Shown one piece after another: positions 31,838-41,398 of a stretch of 64,000 nt of DNA (positions within the stretch are counted from its first letter, which is position 1; each line of letters begins with the position of its first letter). Location of the stretch: assembly GCA_963667195.1 (NCBI GenBank), contig OY762962.1, positions 2,294,001-2,358,000 on the forward strand, read 5' to 3'. Made by a program: the position numbers and the translations under genes. This DNA comes from UBA7703 sp963667195 (lineage in GTDB: Bacteria; Bacillota; Clostridia; Christensenellales; CAG-138). Below the pieces are notes generated by a model. It had not been told where the DNA came from and made no database searches. It was given only the letters and a program-made list of their open reading frames with translations.

Positions 31838-32541
31838 TTGCCTTCACCGCCTAAGAACCGTTTTCCGATTTCGCTCTTGCGATATTCCGCCGAGGTGCCG
31901 TAGAACAGCTGGCGGTTCTCCAGATGCAGCACGCTCTTTGCCTCGTGCGCTGCAGCGTGCGGATCATGGGACACCATAACGACGGTGACACCGTGGTCGC
32001 GGTTGATCTCCTCGATCAGGCGATACATGTCCGCCGCCGCAACGGGATCAAGGCTCGCGATGGGCTCATCGAGGATGAGCAGCATCTTCGTCGCAGCGAG
32101 CGCCCGCGCAAGCAGCGCGCGCTGCTGCTGTCCGCCGGAGAGCTCCCGAAACGCGGCGTTTTTCAGCGGCAGCATGCCGACGCGCTCGATTTGCTCTAGC
32201 GCATTCTTTTTTTGCTCCCGCGTGTAAAACGGGCGAAAACCGAGTGAATTCAGCGTGCCGGAGAGCACGACCTCCTGCACACTTGCGGGAAAGTCGCGCT
32301 GGCTCTCCTTCTGCTGTGGCAGGTAGCCTATCTGGCGCGCGGTTAACCCTTCGCCAAAGGTGATCGTGCCGTTGTGCGGCGCTTTCAGCCCGAGCAGGCC
32401 CTTGACGAGCGTGCTCTTGCCGGAGCCGTTTTCGCCAACGATGCAGAGATAGTCGCAGTGCTCAACCGTGAAGTTGAGCCCCGTGACCACATCCTTGCCG
32501 TCGTAGCGAAACGCGGCGTTTTGAACCTGAAGTAATGACAT
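31834..32541 (-). CDS. znuC: Zinc/manganese ABC transporter ATP-binding protein
   Basis: 235 residues with Walker A GENGSGKSTLVKGL, Q-loop PQQKESQRDFPASVQEVV, signature LSGGQQQRALLARALA, Walker B LLILDEPIASLD and switch His in VSHD. Powers metal uptake with ZnuB and ZnuA. It follows znuA by 45 bases. Confidence 0.95.
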   Translation of the reverse strand: MSLLQVQNAAFRYDGKDVVTGLNFTVEHCDYLCIVGENGSGKSTLVKGLLGLKAPHNGTITFGEGLTARQIGYLPQQKESQRDFPASVQEVVLSGTLNSLGFRPFYTREQKKNALEQIERVGMLPLKNAAFRELSGGQQQRALLARALAATKMLLILDEPIASLDPVAAADMYRLIEEINRDHGVTVVMVSHDPHAAAHEAKSVLHLENRQLFYGTSAEYRKSEIGKRFLGGEGK

Positions 32542-32586
32542 TTGGCTATTTGCCTCCGAGTATCTGTGTTCGTGCAGGTGTGCGGG

Positions 32587-33564
32587 TTAGTTCAGCGCGG
32601 CTTTCAGCGCGAGCAGGTTGTTCTGCATGAGAGACAGGTAGGTTGCTCCGCTCTCAAACTCCGCCTTGGTCACGTTGTGGCATGTGTGAAACAGCATCGT
32701 CTTGGCGCCGGTCGCTTCCGCAACCGTATTCGCCATCTGCTGGTTGGACATCTCGATGTAAAACACCACGGGGATCTTCTCGCTCTTGACGTGGTCGATC
32801 AGCGACGCAATCGTCGCGGCGGAAGCTTCGGTTTCGGCGGAGCAGCCGGGGAACGCCGCGTAATACTGTAGTCCGAATTCCTCGACGAAATAGCGCGCGG
32901 GGAACCGATCCGCAAACACGACGGTCTTGCGCGCAGAGGAATCGACGACATCGTGGAACGACTGGTCGAGCGCTTCCAGCTGCGCGACATACGCGTCCGA
33001 GTTCGCCTGATACGTCTCCGCGTTGGCGGGATCGATGGAGACGAGCTCCGCCGTCATCGCTTTGACGATCGAGATGGCGTTCACGGGCGCTGTCCAGACG
33101 TGCTCGTCCCATTCCTTCGTCGTCGCGCCGTTGGCCGCCGCGTTTTCCTTCTCCGGCTGCATGCCCGGCACCAGTTCTTCTTTGTAGAGCGTGACGTAGT
33201 CCATCATGCGGAAGGTGTTGACGCTCTTGTCGAGGCCGGAGAGCACGCCGTTGACCCACGTGTCGTTTTCGCCGCCGACGTAGAGGAAGAGGTCCGCGTT
33301 CTGAACACGGATTATGTCCTGACTCGTCGGGTCAAAGGAATGTACCTCTTCGCCGGGTTGGAGCAGGAGCGTGACGTCCGCATCCGTTCCCGCCGTGATT
33401 TGGCGGGCAAAGTCGTAGGACGGGAACACGGTGGAGACGATCGAGATGCCGCCTTTTGTTTGCGCGGCATCCTTCGGCGCGCAGGCCGCGAGCAATGCGA
33501 GCGAGAGAACGAGAACGCTCAGAATCGAAAGTAACGCTTTGAATCGAATGGGCTTTGATTTCAT
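32587..33564 (-). CDS. znuA: Metal ABC transporter substrate-binding lipoprotein
   Basis: 325 residues from ATG 33564 (GGAGG upstream). The signal peptide ends in a lipobox, LLAACAPK, for attachment by Lgt (a gene for which is at 49.8-50.6 kb). The cluster A-1 metal-binding fold is shown by VSTVFPSYDFARQITAG, GEEVHSFDPTSQDIIRVQNADLFLYVG (metal-ligand His), DEHVWTAPVNAISIVKAM (second His) and the later FADRFPARYFVEEF. The sequence lacks the long His-rich loop of Gram-negative ZnuA. It delivers Zn(II) or Mn(II) to ZnuBC. Confidence 0.94.
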   Translation of the reverse strand: MKSKPIRFKALLSILSVLVLSLALLAACAPKDAAQTKGGISIVSTVFPSYDFARQITAGTDADVTLLLQPGEEVHSFDPTSQDIIRVQNADLFLYVGGENDTWVNGVLSGLDKSVNTFRMMDYVTLYKEELVPGMQPEKENAAANGATTKEWDEHVWTAPVNAISIVKAMTAELVSIDPANAETYQANSDAYVAQLEALDQSFHDVVDSSARKTVVFADRFPARYFVEEFGLQYYAAFPGCSAETEASAATIASLIDHVKSEKIPVVFYIEMSNQQMANTVAEATGAKTMLFHTCHNVTKAEFESGATYLSLMQNNLLALKAALN

Positions 33565-33607
33565 GAAAACTGCCTCCTCAGCAGTGGGAGAGAGTTGTTT
33601 GATCCGC

Positions 33608-34024
33608 TCAGTGGTTTTTGTGTTTGCAGTCTTTGCATACGCCGAAGAGCACGGTCTCTTTTTCATCCAGCGAGAACTCGCTCCGGCTGAGCACCTCGCG
33701 CATGATCTGCTCGCTTACGGCGTGATCCATGTGGTAGAGAAAACCGCACTCGGTGCATTTGAGGTGCAGGTGCTTATCGCATGCGTCGCAGGCGACGATT
33801 TGGTAGGCAAACGTGCGCCCGTTTCCGACGGCGAAGCGCTTGACCAATCCTTCGCTGACCAGCCGCGCAATCAGGCGGTAGAGCGTGCTCTTGCCGGGGA
33901 TTGCGTCCGCCGGATGCTCTGCAAGAAGGCCGTCGTACAGCTCCTCCACTGAAAACCCGCGGTCGGGATGCGCGTTGAGATAGTCCAGCAGAATCCGCCG
34001 CTGTTTTGTTTCGTATTCCGCCAA
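33608..34024 (-). CDS. Fur-family metal regulator (Zur-like)
   Basis: 138 residues using a TTG start at 34024, chosen because GGAGG lies 8 bases before it and homology starts there (LAEYETKQRRILLDYL). The winged helix (KSTLYRLIARLVSEGLV), the metal/dimer segment CDKHLHLKCTECGFLYHM and C-terminal CKDCKHKNH give the structural zinc cysteines of Fur proteins. As first gene of the operon with znuA, znuC and znuB it is probably the zinc regulator Zur; PerR or Fur roles are less likely from context. Confidence 0.9.
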   Translation of the reverse strand: MAEYETKQRRILLDYLNAHPDRGFSVEELYDGLLAEHPADAIPGKSTLYRLIARLVSEGLVKRFAVGNGRTFAYQIVACDACDKHLHLKCTECGFLYHMDHAVSEQIMREVLSRSEFSLDEKETVLFGVCKDCKHKNH

Positions 34025-34065
34025 GTCGATTGCCTCCTCAAAACGGATGGAATGCGCGATTAAAC

Positions 34066-34080
34066 TGAGAATCGCTCTCA
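34066..34080. promoter_or_regulatory. Zur/Fur box 1
   Basis: TGAGAATCGCTCTCA, a 7-1-7-type inverted repeat, just downstream of the likely -10 of the operon promoter (minus strand -35 TTGACT near 34105-34110). Confidence 0.8.
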
Positions 34081-34119
34081 TATTCTCGCATCTACGAGCG
34101 TGAAAGTCAAGCTTTAATT

Positions 34120-34134
34120 TGAGAATCACTCTCA
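34120..34134. promoter_or_regulatory. Zur/Fur box 2
   Basis: TGAGAATCACTCTCA, flanked by TT and AA so that the palindrome extends to TTTGAGA...TCTCAAA. It lies just upstream of the -35, 54 bases from box 1. Confidence 0.8.
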
Positions 34135-34369
34135 AAAGATGCAAGCACCTGCGCGCGTGAAAAAAGCCGGCGAAACAAACGCGGGAGGCAAACGCGCAAT
34201 CTTCTCGTTTTCGCTCGACAGCGGCGGAATTACTGATTAAAATGGAGTTAAGAGAAAAATTCCGGATCGAAACATTTCTAATAGATTGAAGTGAAACGCG
34301 AATACAATCGAGTGAACCGGCAAGCACAGGAGCGAATCAGGATGGTGTTGCCGGATGGAGGGTTAGGGT

Positions 34370-37300
34370 ATGGACGAGCGAACCGCGACAATCGGCGCGC
34401 TGGACGCGCTGTACGCGGAGCTGGCGAAGAGCACGAACGTAACCAACAAGCAGCTGCGCGCGTGGACGGCGAAGACCCGCTTTGACGCGGACTACACAGC
34501 CATGCTCGGCAAGCGCGTTTCCTGCGCGGCGGTCGCGAGCCTTTGCGAGCCGATGATCAAGCGCGCGGGCGAGATGCCGGAGGAAGGGCTGCTGCCGCAC
34601 GCATACGAGGCGCTCTCGGCGGGGCTCTATCCATACACCGGTTCACCGCGCGCCAATAAGGGGCAAAAGCTCGCGCTCAAGATGTTTTTAACCGTGCTCT
34701 TGCGCCTCATGGATGCGGAGCGGGAACGAGCGTTTGATCCGCTGCTCGACTACCTGCCCGTCACGGAAGAGGAGCTTGAAAAAAGCCCCGTCAGGGAGCA
34801 GTGCGTGCTGTTTGCCGAGGCGATGCGAAAGAATTACTATCGCGAGCTCATGCGCATCGGGAAAGAAATCATGCCGTTCGATCCGGCGGGGCATACCTTC
34901 GGGGTGCGGCATGTCGCCGTCCACACCGCGCGCCATGCAAAGATTGCGGGTCTGCCCGTGGACGTGGCGCTTGTCGCCTGCTCCGCGCTGAGCCACGACA
35001 TCGGAAAATTCGGCTGCCGCGGCGAGGACATGCCGCGCATTCCGTACCTGCACTATTACTACACCTGGAAATGGCTCGAAGAGCGCAACATGCCGGATAT
35101 CGCGCACATCGCGGCGAACCACTCGACTTGGGATCTGGAGTTTGAGAATTTGCCGATCGAGTCGCTGATCCTCATCTATGCGGATTTTCGCGTGCGCGCA
35201 GAGCGCGGGCCGGACGGCAAGGATATCACGATCGTAAGCCCATTAACCGAGTCGCGGGATCGCATCTTCGTCAAGCTCGCGGACATGACGCCGGAGAAGC
35301 GCCTGCGCTATGAAACGGTGTATAAAAAGCTCGATGATTTCGAGCGCTTTCTGATCAGCCACGGCGTGAATCCTGACCCGAACGCGGAGGTGCTGCTGCC
35401 GGCGGATCGCAAGGACGCGGCGCTGCTTTCGCAGGGCGCGGTCGTGCGCGAGCTTTGCAACCACGCCTTTGACAACAACGTGCATCTGATGCACACCATC
35501 TCGGTCAGCGACTCGTTTGAGGCTCTGCTGGAGCAGGCGCGGGATGAGAAGAACCTCAGCCGCATCCGCACGTATCTGCTGCTGTTTGAAGAATATTCTA
35601 CCTATATGACGCGCACGCACAAGCTCCTGACGCTGCGGTTCCTCTACGAACTGCTGATGCATCACGATGGAGACGTGCGCCGCCACGCGGGCCGCATCAT
35701 GGGCTATATCCTCGCGAACTCCGGCCCGCGCTACCGAAAAGAGCTGCCGCGCGGTGCGGGCTCGCTCGCGATTGCGCCCGCGCTGCACGCGGTGCTGAGC
35801 GAGAGCATCGCGCTCTGGGACGATTACATCGAGCTATGCCTGCATCCCGACTATAAGATTTCGCTCAAGCACGCAACGCGCATCTCTAACTCGCTCAAGA
35901 CCATCGCGGGAAGCCTCTTTGCGCGCTGTATGCCGGAGGAACGGCGGGGATATTGGGACAAGATCTACCGCCGGATGTTCTTCAGCGGCGGAGAAGATTT
36001 GCTGGCGCTCATGGACACGCTCACGCATATTCCGCAGGAGGTCATGCAGCGCGCGGAGATCGAGCGTATGCTGCCGATTCTCGGCGGCGCCGCAGCTTCA
36101 TCCGAAGCGCGGGTGCGCATCCGGGCCCTTCGCGCGCTCAGCGCGGTTGCGGACGGCGACCCGAAGCTGTTGCTGCACGCTTGCGAGAGCATCAAACTGC
36201 ATCCCGACGCGGAGTTTGCCTCCGTTTGGCTGCTCAACAAGCTCCGCACGCGCGCGGGGCTTTCCACCCTGCCGGAACCCGTGCTGCCGGTCGGCGAAAT
36301 CTACTTAAGTAACCTTAAGAGCAGCATCAGCTGGACGATGAAGCTCGTGCATATCGACCGCCTCTGCGAATACGCGCGTGAAAACCCGCAGGAAGCGTTC
36401 CATATCGCGATGCACCTGAGTAACCTTCTCTCGGTCAGCGAGCATTTGCCTGTGCGCGAACGCGCGGGTGAGGCGCTGGTGGAGGTCTCCACCGTACTCA
36501 CAGTCGATCAGAGAAACGAGATCATGGTCGATCTGCTGCGCGAGCTGGAGACCGGACAAAACGAAATTTCCGGCTATATTCCGCCGTATCTGGGCAAGCT
36601 CTTTTGCAACGTGCCGGAAAAGGAGATGGACGAGGGACTCGACTACCTCGAGGGGCTGCTTCGCGCCGCGAACACGCGCGCCGCGCGCGCCGCGCTCTCT
36701 ACGCTCTGCGCCGTGCTCTCCGGCTACGCGCCCGACAACGCCGCGCGCGCAGATGCCGTCTATGAGCGGGTGTTTGGGTTGCTGCTCACGGGCGTTGCGC
36801 ACTTTGACGACAGCATTCGCCTCACCGCGCTGGAGGTCATCTGCCGGATGTACTTCGGCAACGACGACTGCCCGCTGGAAACGCGGCGCGCGTGCCTCGT
36901 CCGCTTCGGCAAGAAGCTATTGACGCTCCTTGGCGAGCGGCGGGACGGCATGCTCGCGTTCTTCAACGAGGCGGCGATGCTCAACCATCTCTACCGCTTC
37001 ATCACGCTCTGTGAAACCAGCGGCGGGTTTACCTATCACGAGCTCAAGCCGGTCGCGTTCTTTCCCGGCACGTTTGACCCGTTTTCGGCGGGACACAAGC
37101 GCATCGTCGAGGAGATTCGCGCGCACGGGTTCGAAGTCTACCTCGCGGTGGACGAGTTTTCCTGGAGCAAGCGCACGCTCGCAAAGCTCTTGCGGCGGCA
37201 GATCGTGAGCATGAGTGCCGCGAACCTGCCGGATGTCTACCTATTCCCGGACGATATCCCCGTGAATCTCGCCGTACCGGAGGACCTCAAGAACCTGAGC

Positions 37301-39031
37301 AACATCTTCAGCGACCGGGAGCTATACCTCGTCGCGGGCAGCGATGTGATCCTGAACGCCAGCGCCTACCGTCAGAGCGGGCCGGGCACGGCGGCGACGT
37401 ATCACCACATTCTCTTCACCCGCGTGGAGACGGCGCACCCGGACGACAACCGCAGGGCGGAGGATATGCTGCGCGGTCGTGTGATCACGCTCTCGCTGCC
37501 GGCGTATTATGAGAGCGCGAGCAGCACGCAGATTCGCGAATACATCGACAAGGACATGGACATCGGCATGCTGGTCGATCCCGTGGTGCAGGATTTCATC
37601 TATGCGCGCGGTCTGTATCTGCGCATGCCGCAGTATAAGCAGGAGATCAGCACGCTTTCGCAGAGAAGATGCGAGGTGCGCGAAACGGGCGACGAGTACG
37701 CGGCGTCCTACCGAAACGCGGCGGGCGAGGTACAGGCGCGCATTCGCAGCAGAAGCGTCAGCGTCACCGACCTCTACGACGTGCTCGGCGACATGCGTGC
37801 TTCCGCGGAGACGGTGCGGCGGCTTGCCTCCGGCAGAATCCTCTGGATCGACGAGACTAGCGGTTCGGGCGAACCGCTTCGCGCGCTGCTTTGCGATCTG
37901 CTCGCGCGCTCGCTGATTCGCGAGCACACCTATGCGCTCTACCACTGCGCGGACGAAACCGAGCGGGAGGTTGCGTATCAGCTGGGATTTTTGTCCATCA
38001 AGGGGCAGGAGTCGCTGTTGTATGCGGATATGCGCGCGCCGCTCGTACTGCTGGAAGATGCGCTGCAATGCATCAAGGAGCCGTTTGCCTCGGACGAGGC
38101 GGTGCGGCAGGCGGTGGAGTCCACGCGGCCGGCTCTTCGTCGCGCCATCTGCGACATGTTCCCCGGAACGCTGATGCTGTGCTTCGACATGGACGCGATC
38201 AACGAGGGGCTCATCGAGAAGGTGCGCGCGCTCAACGGGGTCTCCAATGTGCCGCCGGGGGAAAAGACGCTTGGGCGTGCGATGTGCGTGCCCTACGGCA
38301 AGATTCTCGCGGAGACCATCGTGCCAAACACGGTGACCAAGGCGCTGCACGCGGACAAGGTGTTTCACGCCAACGAGAGCGGCTTTGACATCGAGGAATC
38401 GCCGGGGTATTCGCAGCTTTCAAATCAGGTGAAGACCATCAAGTCGTTCCGCAGGCCGGTGCTGCTCGTGGACGATCTGCTGCACAACGGCTACCGCTGG
38501 GAAAAGCTCGACCCGCTGTTTCGGCAGCAGGGCGTGGAGGTGGAGCGAATCCTCGTCGGCATTCTGTCCGGCAGGGGACTCGACCTCATGCGCGAGCAAA
38601 AGCGAAACGTGGACTGCGAATACTTCATTCCGAACATGCTCTATTGGTTCACGGAGAGCCTGCTGTATCCCTTCATCGGCGGAGACAGCGTGGAGGGCGG
38701 CATTGTGGAGCGGGATTATGCGCCCAGCATCAACCTGATCCTGCCGTACCAGTACCCGAAATATCTGCATGGCGCGCCGCCGCCCGCGGTGCGGCAGTAT
38801 TCGCGGGTTGCGCTTCGCAACACGATGACGATCCTGACCGTACTGGAGGATCGCTACCTCAAGCTGCAAGGAACAGGCTTAACGCTCCGCCGCCTGGGCG
38901 AGGCGCTGGTACGCCCACTGCTGCCGGACAAGGGTGTGCATATGCAGTACGACCTTAACGTGGTGGCTTCCGCATACCTGCGGGACGATATTCGCCAGAT
39001 GCGGCGCATTTCCAACGCGGAGGATGTTTGA
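34370..39031 (+). CDS. Giant multidomain protein: HD, HEAT repeats, NadD-like nucleotidyltransferase, GNAT-like, phosphoribosyltransferase-like
   Basis: 1553 residues with no signal peptide. An HD phosphohydrolase domain lies around 150-330 (HVAVHTARHAK and SHDIGKFG, His 209-Asp 210). HEAT-like helical repeats span about 400-870. A nucleotidyltransferase lies around 893-1085 (FFPGTFDPFSAGH with SxGH at 906-909, and SSTQIRE at 1051-1057). A GNAT-like part follows (ALYHCADETEREVAYQLGF). A phosphoribosyltransferase-like domain carries VLLVDDLLHNGYR at 1364-1376. The combination suggests a nucleotide- or NAD-like cofactor pathway; the function is unknown. The two following genes overlap or abut it and form an operon. 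Confidence 0.9.
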   Translation: MDERTATIGALDALYAELAKSTNVTNKQLRAWTAKTRFDADYTAMLGKRVSCAAVASLCEPMIKRAGEMPEEGLLPHAYEALSAGLYPYTGSPRANKGQKLALKMFLTVLLRLMDAERERAFDPLLDYLPVTEEELEKSPVREQCVLFAEAMRKNYYRELMRIGKEIMPFDPAGHTFGVRHVAVHTARHAKIAGLPVDVALVACSALSHDIGKFGCRGEDMPRIPYLHYYYTWKWLEERNMPDIAHIAANHSTWDLEFENLPIESLILIYADFRVRAERGPDGKDITIVSPLTESRDRIFVKLADMTPEKRLRYETVYKKLDDFERFLISHGVNPDPNAEVLLPADRKDAALLSQGAVVRELCNHAFDNNVHLMHTISVSDSFEALLEQARDEKNLSRIRTYLLLFEEYSTYMTRTHKLLTLRFLYELLMHHDGDVRRHAGRIMGYILANSGPRYRKELPRGAGSLAIAPALHAVLSESIALWDDYIELCLHPDYKISLKHATRISNSLKTIAGSLFARCMPEERRGYWDKIYRRMFFSGGEDLLALMDTLTHIPQEVMQRAEIERMLPILGGAAASSEARVRIRALRALSAVADGDPKLLLHACESIKLHPDAEFASVWLLNKLRTRAGLSTLPEPVLPVGEIYLSNLKSSISWTMKLVHIDRLCEYARENPQEAFHIAMHLSNLLSVSEHLPVRERAGEALVEVSTVLTVDQRNEIMVDLLRELETGQNEISGYIPPYLGKLFCNVPEKEMDEGLDYLEGLLRAANTRAARAALSTLCAVLSGYAPDNAARADAVYERVFGLLLTGVAHFDDSIRLTALEVICRMYFGNDDCPLETRRACLVRFGKKLLTLLGERRDGMLAFFNEAAMLNHLYRFITLCETSGGFTYHELKPVAFFPGTFDPFSAGHKRIVEEIRAHGFEVYLAVDEFSWSKRTLAKLLRRQIVSMSAANLPDVYLFPDDIPVNLAVPEDLKNLSNIFSDRELYLVAGSDVILNASAYRQSGPGTAATYHHILFTRVETAHPDDNRRAEDMLRGRVITLSLPAYYESASSTQIREYIDKDMDIGMLVDPVVQDFIYARGLYLRMPQYKQEISTLSQRRCEVRETGDEYAASYRNAAGEVQARIRSRSVSVTDLYDVLGDMRASAETVRRLASGRILWIDETSGSGEPLRALLCDLLARSLIREHTYALYHCADETEREVAYQLGFLSIKGQESLLYADMRAPLVLLEDALQCIKEPFASDEAVRQAVESTRPALRRAICDMFPGTLMLCFDMDAINEGLIEKVRALNGVSNVPPGEKTLGRAMCVPYGKILAETIVPNTVTKALHADKVFHANESGFDIEESPGYSQLSNQVKTIKSFRRPVLLVDDLLHNGYRWEKLDPLFRQQGVEVERILVGILSGRGLDLMREQKRNVDCEYFIPNMLYWFTESLLYPFIGGDSVEGGIVERDYAPSINLILPYQYPKYLHGAPPPAVRQYSRVALRNTMTILTVLEDRYLKLQGTGLTLRRLGEALVRPLLPDKGVHMQYDLNVVASAYLRDDIRQMRRISNAEDV

Positions 39032-39032
39032 T

Positions 39033-40271
39033 ATGGCAGAATTTTTTCGCTATGAGGATTTTTGCTTCTGCCCGCACGGCGGCTTGCTGCCGGAGGGTGC
39101 GGTTGCGGTATCCAAGCCGTTTTCGCCGCTGGTGTTTCTCGTTTCCCGGGAGCCGAAGACCAGCCGCGGGTTCTTTGCGATTCACTCGATTGCCGAGCTG
39201 GACGAACCGGAGGGAATAAACCTCCTTCTCCCGCCCGCACAGGAACATCAGACCGACGAGCTGAGTGACTTTGTGCGCCTGCACGGCGCGAGCGTGGTCA
39301 ACACCGCGTTTTCGCGCTGGCTCAACGTGCTTTCTGCCTATTTTGCGCTGATCACAAAGCGGCCGCGCGTCAACCTCGTTGGCCTCGGTAACGTCGGCGG
39401 AACGACCGCGCTGGGGCTCAAGCTGCTGGGCACCGGCCTGACCGAAATCGGCATCTACGACCGGGATACGAACCAGTGCCTGCGTTATGAGGCGGAGCTG
39501 AATCAGGTGTTGCCCGTTCACGAGGACGAGCCGCTGCCGCAGATTCGCATCGTCACCGAGGACGAGCTCTTCCGCTGCGACGCGCTGCTCTTTACCGCCG
39601 CGCGTGCCGTGCCGGAGGTCGGCGCGGAGAGCGGAGGAGATGTGCGCATGATGCAATACGAAGCCAACCGCGCACTGCTCGAAGACTATGCAAAACGCGC
39701 GCGTGAAAGCGAATTTTGCGGGATGTTCTGCCAGATTTCCGACCCGGTGGATCAACTCAGCCGCGCGATGTTTCTCATGAGCAACACGAATGAAGCAGGC
39801 GAGTTTGATGGAGCGGGACTCCTGCCGGAGCAGGTGCGCGGATTCGGACTCGGCGTGATGCACGCGCGGGCGGAATACAGCGCGCGGTGCGACGGGATTG
39901 ATTCGCAGCAGCTCCGTGTCTACGGCCCGCACGGAAACGGGCTTGTGATCGCAAACGCGCCGGACGAGGGATATGATCCGGTGGTTTCCCGCCAACTCAC
40001 GCACCAGGCGGAGACCGCGAATCTTTTCGTACGCTCGCTGGGCTTTAAGCCGTATCTCGCGCCGGGGCTTTCCTCCGCCGCGGTGTCCGTGCTCCGCACG
40101 CTGCGCGGGGATTGGCACGACGGCGCGGTGCCGCTTGGCGGCGCATATTTCGGTTGCAGCGCGAAGCTGGGCACTGCGGGGCCGGAGATTCGGCGCGAAC
40201 GGCTTCACCCGGAGTTGATGCAGCGGATTACGGAAAGCTACCGCAAACTGGAGGAGTTTCAAATCGAATGA
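39033..40271 (+). CDS. Lactate/malate dehydrogenase-like Rossmann protein
   Basis: 412 residues; ATG 39033 fits GCGGAGG nine bases upstream, while ATG 39024 is nearly on top of it. Residues 1-100 are an extra N-terminal domain (GGLLPEGAVAVSKPF, DEPEGINLLLPP). The NAD-binding core begins VNLVGLGNVGGTTALGLKLLG, then IYDRDTNQCLRYEAELNQV and ALLFTAARAVPEVG, followed by QISDPVDQLSRAM and HPEL. The typical LDH/MDH catalytic His-Asp pair is not obvious. It starts one base after the giant protein's stop, so they are one operon. Confidence 0.85.
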   Translation: MAEFFRYEDFCFCPHGGLLPEGAVAVSKPFSPLVFLVSREPKTSRGFFAIHSIAELDEPEGINLLLPPAQEHQTDELSDFVRLHGASVVNTAFSRWLNVLSAYFALITKRPRVNLVGLGNVGGTTALGLKLLGTGLTEIGIYDRDTNQCLRYEAELNQVLPVHEDEPLPQIRIVTEDELFRCDALLFTAARAVPEVGAESGGDVRMMQYEANRALLEDYAKRARESEFCGMFCQISDPVDQLSRAMFLMSNTNEAGEFDGAGLLPEQVRGFGLGVMHARAEYSARCDGIDSQQLRVYGPHGNGLVIANAPDEGYDPVVSRQLTHQAETANLFVRSLGFKPYLAPGLSSAAVSVLRTLRGDWHDGAVPLGGAYFGCSAKLGTAGPEIRRERLHPELMQRITESYRKLEEFQIE

Positions 40272-41320
40272 GTGCATTGATCGTCGTACAAAACCGCGAT
40301 AACCCGAGGTTGACGGAGACGCTGGACTATGCGCTTGCGGGCGTTGTGTATGAGCGTGTGGACTGCTCCGGCGCGCTGCCGTTCCTCGCGGGAAACCGCG
40401 TGCTGTTTGCGCTTTCGCTGAGCGATCACGGGCTCGATGCCGAGGTGATTGAGCTGATTGCGAGCCTGCGCCAGAACACGGACGCGATGGCGGACGCAAC
40501 GGCGGCGATCATTATCGACGGCGCGGGAGAGCTGTATACCAAGCAGACGGCGGACATGCTCGCGCTGGCGGCAAACCTCGCCGGATGCCGCTTTCCCGGG
40601 AAACCGCTCGTAGAGGCGACGGCCTCGCTGGATAATTGGAACGTGCAATCCCTGCGTCGCGGGGTATCGCTCGTGCAGGCGTACCGACAGGCGGCGCGGG
40701 AGCTGGTTTCGCGGCTGCTGGAGTTTGTGCCGCAAAAGAAAGCGCGGCCCAGCGTCCTCATGTTGCACGCGAGCGACCGTGCGACCTCCAACACGCTGCA
40801 GATCGGCACCAAGATCGTCGAGCGGTTGCTGCCGAGCTGCGATATCCGCGAAATCTCGCTGCAAAACGGCGCAATCTACGACTGCCGTGGCTGCTCCTAT
40901 AAGACCTGCGCGCACTTTGCGCGCCAAAACAGCTGCTTCTACGGCGGAGTCATCACGGACGATGTGTTTCCCGCGATCAACGAGTGCGACGCGCTCCTGC
41001 TCCTATGCCCCAACTACAACGACAGCGTGAGCGCGAATATCCTCGCGTTCATCAACCGCCTCACCAGTGTGCTGGTCTATAATTCGCTCTATGAAAAGCA
41101 GCTTTACGCCGTGATCGTCTCCGGCTACAGCGGCAGCGACATCATCGCCCAACAGGTGCTCGGCGCGCTGTGCCTCAATAAGACATTCGCGCTGCCGCCG
41201 CGTTTTTGCTTGATGCAGACCGCGAACAACCCCGGCGAGGCGATGCAGGCCGAGGGAATGCCGGAGCGGATCGAAGAGTTTGCGGCGCGGATGCTGAAGA
41301 ATCTACGAGTGGATTCCTAA
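40268..41320 (+). CDS. Flavodoxin-fold NAD(P)H:FMN-reductase-like protein with Cys motif
   Basis: 350 residues; ATG overlaps the previous stop (ATGA). Residues 1-155 form an N-terminal domain of unknown type. Residues 160-350 look like an NADPH-dependent FMN reductase/iron-sulfur flavoprotein: VLMLHASDRATSNTLQIGTKIVERLL, then the iron-sulfur-flavoprotein-like YDCRGCSYKTC, ITDDVFPAINECDALLLLCPNYNDSVSANILAFINRL (flavin loop) and VIVSGYSGSDIIAQQVLGAL. It is probably the redox partner of the LDH-like protein in this operon. Confidence 0.85.
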   Translation: MSALIVVQNRDNPRLTETLDYALAGVVYERVDCSGALPFLAGNRVLFALSLSDHGLDAEVIELIASLRQNTDAMADATAAIIIDGAGELYTKQTADMLALAANLAGCRFPGKPLVEATASLDNWNVQSLRRGVSLVQAYRQAARELVSRLLEFVPQKKARPSVLMLHASDRATSNTLQIGTKIVERLLPSCDIREISLQNGAIYDCRGCSYKTCAHFARQNSCFYGGVITDDVFPAINECDALLLLCPNYNDSVSANILAFINRLTSVLVYNSLYEKQLYAVIVSGYSGSDIIAQQVLGALCLNKTFALPPRFCLMQTANNPGEAMQAEGMPERIEEFAARMLKNLRVDS

Positions 41321-41348
41321 AAATGTCATTTGTTTAAAACATCAGTGC

Positions 41349-41384
41349 GAAAAAGCAGACCCCGGTTATCCGGGGTCTGCTTGC
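41349..41384 (+). terminator. Terminator after the three-gene operon
   Basis: AAGCAGACCCCGG, loop TTAT, CCGGGGTCTGCTT; works in both directions toward the converging DUF1836 gene. Confidence 0.88.
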
Positions 41385-41398
41385 GTTTCAAGAATCAA

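Larger units (their letters stand above)
34025..34369. other. 345-bp divergent intergenic region
   Basis: Contains the two Zur/Fur boxes and the zur operon promoter (minus strand). The right 200 bases lead to the large plus-strand gene (RBS GGAGGG at 34355-34360); no clear promoter consensus for it was found. Confidence 0.5.

Noticed and set aside
38955..40499. 514-codon minus-strand frame opposite the LDH-like gene
   Set aside because: Arg/His-rich shadow frame without a ribosome binding site.
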